Source of the DNA: Bacteriovorax sp. BAL6_X
GTDB lineage: Bacteria; Bdellovibrionota; Bacteriovoracia; Bacteriovoracales; Bacteriovoracaceae
Length of the DNA stretch: 64,000 nucleotides
NCBI RefSeq assembly: GCF_000443995.1
Contig: NZ_AUMC01000003.1
Coordinates: forward strand, 248,001 to 312,000
Direction of reading: 5' to 3'
Shown here: in pieces, positions 62,006 through 64,000 of the stretch
How the letters are laid out: every line of letters starts with the position of its first letter
Numbering within the stretch: position 1 is the stretch's first letter
Notes under the pieces: model-generated
What the model was told of the DNA's origin: nothing
Databases searched by the model: none
What the model saw: only the letters and a program-made list of their open reading frames with translations
Position numbers and translations under genes: made by a program

Positions 62006-63688
62006 ATGGGACTCGTCCTTAAGCGATTTCAATTATTATTTTTAGTACTTTCGTTCTTACTGGTTTCTTGCCAGCAAACGAAAAGATCAATTTCTAGTAT
62101 CGAAGACCAGGTTGATAATCAACCGGCGCTTTATTTGAATACGATTTCAGAAGCACCTGATCTATTTGACCGAAATCTTGAAGAGTTAGTTGCTCATTAT
62201 AATGTTAACCTCCAAAAACGTGCTTATGACTCGAGTGAAACGAGGGCCGTTCTAATCTCACTAGACTCAATGGAGCTTCCAGAGGGACAGGCTTTTGCTA
62301 TTGATACGTCTATTGAAGACAATGGCGTCCATGTCTTAAAGATTTATCGTTCAACAAATGATGCAGCTATTACTAAGGCATCAAAAAGTCTACTCTTTAA
62401 CTTTCTTTCTGAAATTAATGAAAAAAAGAATATTGTAAATATCTACTCTTTCTTTGAAATTGCTCACAATGCTAAAGCAGGAGATCTTCGTGCAAAGATT
62501 GCGTTAGAGAATTTAAAGATGAAGGCATTAGGTGATTCTGCAATTTATGATGAAGATCGCAAAATTATTGAAGAAGGTATCTCTGAACTAGAAAGCGACT
62601 TTAAGGTTGTAAAAAAAGAAATGAAGGCCAAAGAAACAGCTCGTAAGAGTGCAATGGCCGCACTTGATAAAGCTTCTGAGAATCATCAGTTAAAGGCATT
62701 AATTCAAAATAATGATCGCAAAGGTGTTGCAGATCTTTTAGAGAAATATCTTCCTTGGGAACAGATGACTCCAATTGAAGATTCATATTGGAGTCATATT
62801 CTTAAACGTATGAGAAACCCAATTGCTGCAAAAGATAAGGTTCTGGTTTACCGTGGGACATACGGTGACCGCTTATTCCCTCAGATTGTTGATGGCCAAG
62901 AGCTTGAGTATGAAGATGCTGTAAAGAAAGCAAATCTCGGTTCAATGTCTACTATCTTAACTCGAAATCAAGGAACTTATAATCGTAGACTTCGCTCTCT
63001 TCAAACAATGTATGGAAAAAAAATTGCTTCTAATCCAAGTAATACAGATTCTAAGTTTGTTGAAACTGCACGCTTAACAACAATGCTTAAGCAGCACTCT
63101 ATTGAAGCGCAGGGAAGTCCATTCCTTTCGTTCACTTCAAATTTTGATACAGGTTATACCTTTGGATTTTCAATTGCTGATGACAAAACTGTAGCCGATG
63201 CGAAAGGTGCTATGGGGGCATTCTTAATTGATCCAGAACTTCTTATGTTTAATCAAATGTCGGGATTTAAATCTGAGATGGAATACTTAGCACCATTAAT
63301 TACGTTTCCTGATGAAATGGTTGGCTTCTATGATGAAGACTATATGGAAAAGGTTAATCGTTCAGCTATTAAAGATGCACTTCATGATGGCCTTAAGAAA
63401 GAAATGGTTAGGATTTATGGAGATGCGCAAGGAACTGAAATCGCTGAAGAAATCCTTTCTCGTTCAAGTGAATTTAATGATTATGAAAGGGCATATCTTG
63501 TTCCAAAATTAAAATCAAATTTGACTGGGGCAGCTAATGAGAACGTCGGAATAGCAAAGAAGATTAGTAATTTCTTTAGTAATTTAAAAAATAAATTTTC
63601 CTCTTCCAGTAAGGGGAAAGTTAAAGTGATTGATGAAATGCCTAAAATTAATAATTGTTTATACGCTATTAAAAGCTTCTTACAATAA
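62006..63688 (+). CDS. Lipoprotein with ADP-ribosyltransferase-like R/S/ExE triad
   Basis: A 560-residue product with a lipoprotein signal (LLFLVLSFLLVSCQQ). Residues 40-260 are mostly helical and charged, with a coiled-coil-like KKEMKAKETARKSAMAALD. From about residue 278 the chain shows three motifs of arginine-type mono-ADP-ribosyltransferases: VYRGTYG (Arg283), SPFLSFTSNFDTGYTFG (Ser375-Ser378, the STS region) and KSEMEYLAPLITF with Glu424-x-Glu426 (ExE). Spacing and local context (YRG; F-S-x-[ST]-S; E-x-E-[YV]-L-x-P) fit the family. The basic C-terminal 60 residues may be a tail. If active it could be a self-anchored or prey-directed toxin. No known family name was confirmed. Confidence 0.6.
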   Translation: MGLVLKRFQLLFLVLSFLLVSCQQTKRSISSIEDQVDNQPALYLNTISEAPDLFDRNLEELVAHYNVNLQKRAYDSSETRAVLISLDSMELPEGQAFAIDTSIEDNGVHVLKIYRSTNDAAITKASKSLLFNFLSEINEKKNIVNIYSFFEIAHNAKAGDLRAKIALENLKMKALGDSAIYDEDRKIIEEGISELESDFKVVKKEMKAKETARKSAMAALDKASENHQLKALIQNNDRKGVADLLEKYLPWEQMTPIEDSYWSHILKRMRNPIAAKDKVLVYRGTYGDRLFPQIVDGQELEYEDAVKKANLGSMSTILTRNQGTYNRRLRSLQTMYGKKIASNPSNTDSKFVETARLTTMLKQHSIEAQGSPFLSFTSNFDTGYTFGFSIADDKTVADAKGAMGAFLIDPELLMFNQMSGFKSEMEYLAPLITFPDEMVGFYDEDYMEKVNRSAIKDALHDGLKKEMVRIYGDAQGTEIAEEILSRSSEFNDYERAYLVPKLKSNLTGAANENVGIAKKISNFFSNLKNKFSSSSKGKVKVIDEMPKINNCLYAIKSFLQ

Positions 63689-63699
63689 AAGAGGAATTC

Positions 63700-64000
63700 A
63701 TGCATAAGAAAGCATTTGGTTTACTTTCCGTCTTACTTCTAACACTTACTGTTCTTACACAGTATTCGCAAGTAGATCGTTCTGAGTATTCATACTTCAG
63801 CACTCGAGCACCAGCTTCCGTTGCTGATATGGAACGTTTAGAGACGTTACTAGCTGTTGATAAACTCGATTACTATATCGGTGAATATATCAATAACTTT
63901 GGTAAGAAGATTGATGATGAAGCACTAGGAGAACTTAAGAAAGTTGAGCTTGATTATATTGTTGATAAGTACTCAACTGACTCTCGAATCTTTGATGCAA
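63700..64000 (+). CDS. Secreted protein, N-terminal part (runs off the window)
   Basis: An ATG at 63700 with GAGGAA upstream opens a frame that stays open to the window edge (about 100 codons). It begins with an N-terminal signal sequence (HKKAFGLLSVLLLTLTVLTQ). The visible mature part is charged and helical (VADMERLETLLAVDKLDYYIGEYINNFGKK, LGELKKVELDYIVDKYS). It starts 11 bases after the stop of the ADP-ribosyltransferase-like lipoprotein gene, so the two are probably co-transcribed and might function together. No family can be assigned from the fragment. Confidence 0.7.
   Translation, partial: MHKKAFGLLSVLLLTLTVLTQYSQVDRSEYSYFSTRAPASVADMERLETLLAVDKLDYYIGEYINNFGKKIDDEALGELKKVELDYIVDKYSTDSRIFDA

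Overview
This window is AT-rich chromosomal DNA from a Gram-negative bacterium. It has outer-membrane beta-barrel proteins ending in an aromatic residue, lipoboxes, LptF/LptG- and RodZ-type envelope genes, and many signal-peptide proteins with no recognisable family. That mix, with housekeeping genes in short operons and secreted proteins in blocks, fits the marine Bdellovibrio-like predators (Bacteriovorax/Halobacteriovorax). The assignment is an inference from gene content and base composition, not from a search.

Layout. 1-2064: 5' end of typA and a divergent ABC-F ATPase. 2065-6999: four secreted proteins, including a two-HKD phospholipase D-like enzyme and two Cys-rich proteins. 7083-10238: translationally coupled operon pckA-hemJ-DUF1653-acyltransferase. 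10470-16013: alaS, small unknown proteins, an orphan histidine kinase, and the initiator tRNA with an unusual tandem array behind it. 16116-19757: trpS, then rplU-rpmA-obgE-rsfS-rlmH. 20002-25608: unknown proteins, a glutamate/dicarboxylate symporter and an MltD-like transglycosylase. 25761-31618: one porin-like protein and four tandem paralogous outer-membrane proteins. 31615-38076: trmL, pepA, lptF/G, a rodZ-like gene, a TPR lipoprotein and an rlmD-like methyltransferase. 38085-44384: Ktr-type potassium uptake with a HAMP/PAS protein, then lepA. 44381-49901: a secreted barrel, a flippase-like protein, ugd, a nitrilase, nfu and rsmE. 49963-53915: helicase-recO, then a four-gene redoxin/YtkA-like/outer-membrane operon. 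53980-61919: GIY-YIG protein, U32 peptidase, glyS, ppdK and a serine hydrolase. 62006-64000: a lipoprotein with an ADP-ribosyltransferase-like triad and a partial secreted protein.

Most notable are: (1) two identical 143-bp tandem units behind tRNA-fMet, each repeating the last 10 bases of the tRNA including CCA, reminiscent of the E. coli tyrT/rtT arrangement; (2) a 112-bp tandem pair at 28141-28370 that looks like structured RNA and shares a hairpin architecture with (1); (3) the R/S/ExE lipoprotein at 62006; (4) the four-paralog outer-membrane protein array; (5) the redoxin/YtkA/CCGGG operon; (6) FliA-like CCGATAA motifs before several secreted or small genes; (7) a strong tendency of convergent genes to interlock their stop codons in a TTAA/TTAG tetranucleotide.

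No CRISPR array, insertion sequence, prophage or rRNA gene is visible. Start codons were reassigned where a Shine-Dalgarno sequence or family alignment favoured an internal start (for example at 328, 10470, 13177, 20002, 24469, 28478, 41941, 53391 and 56998).
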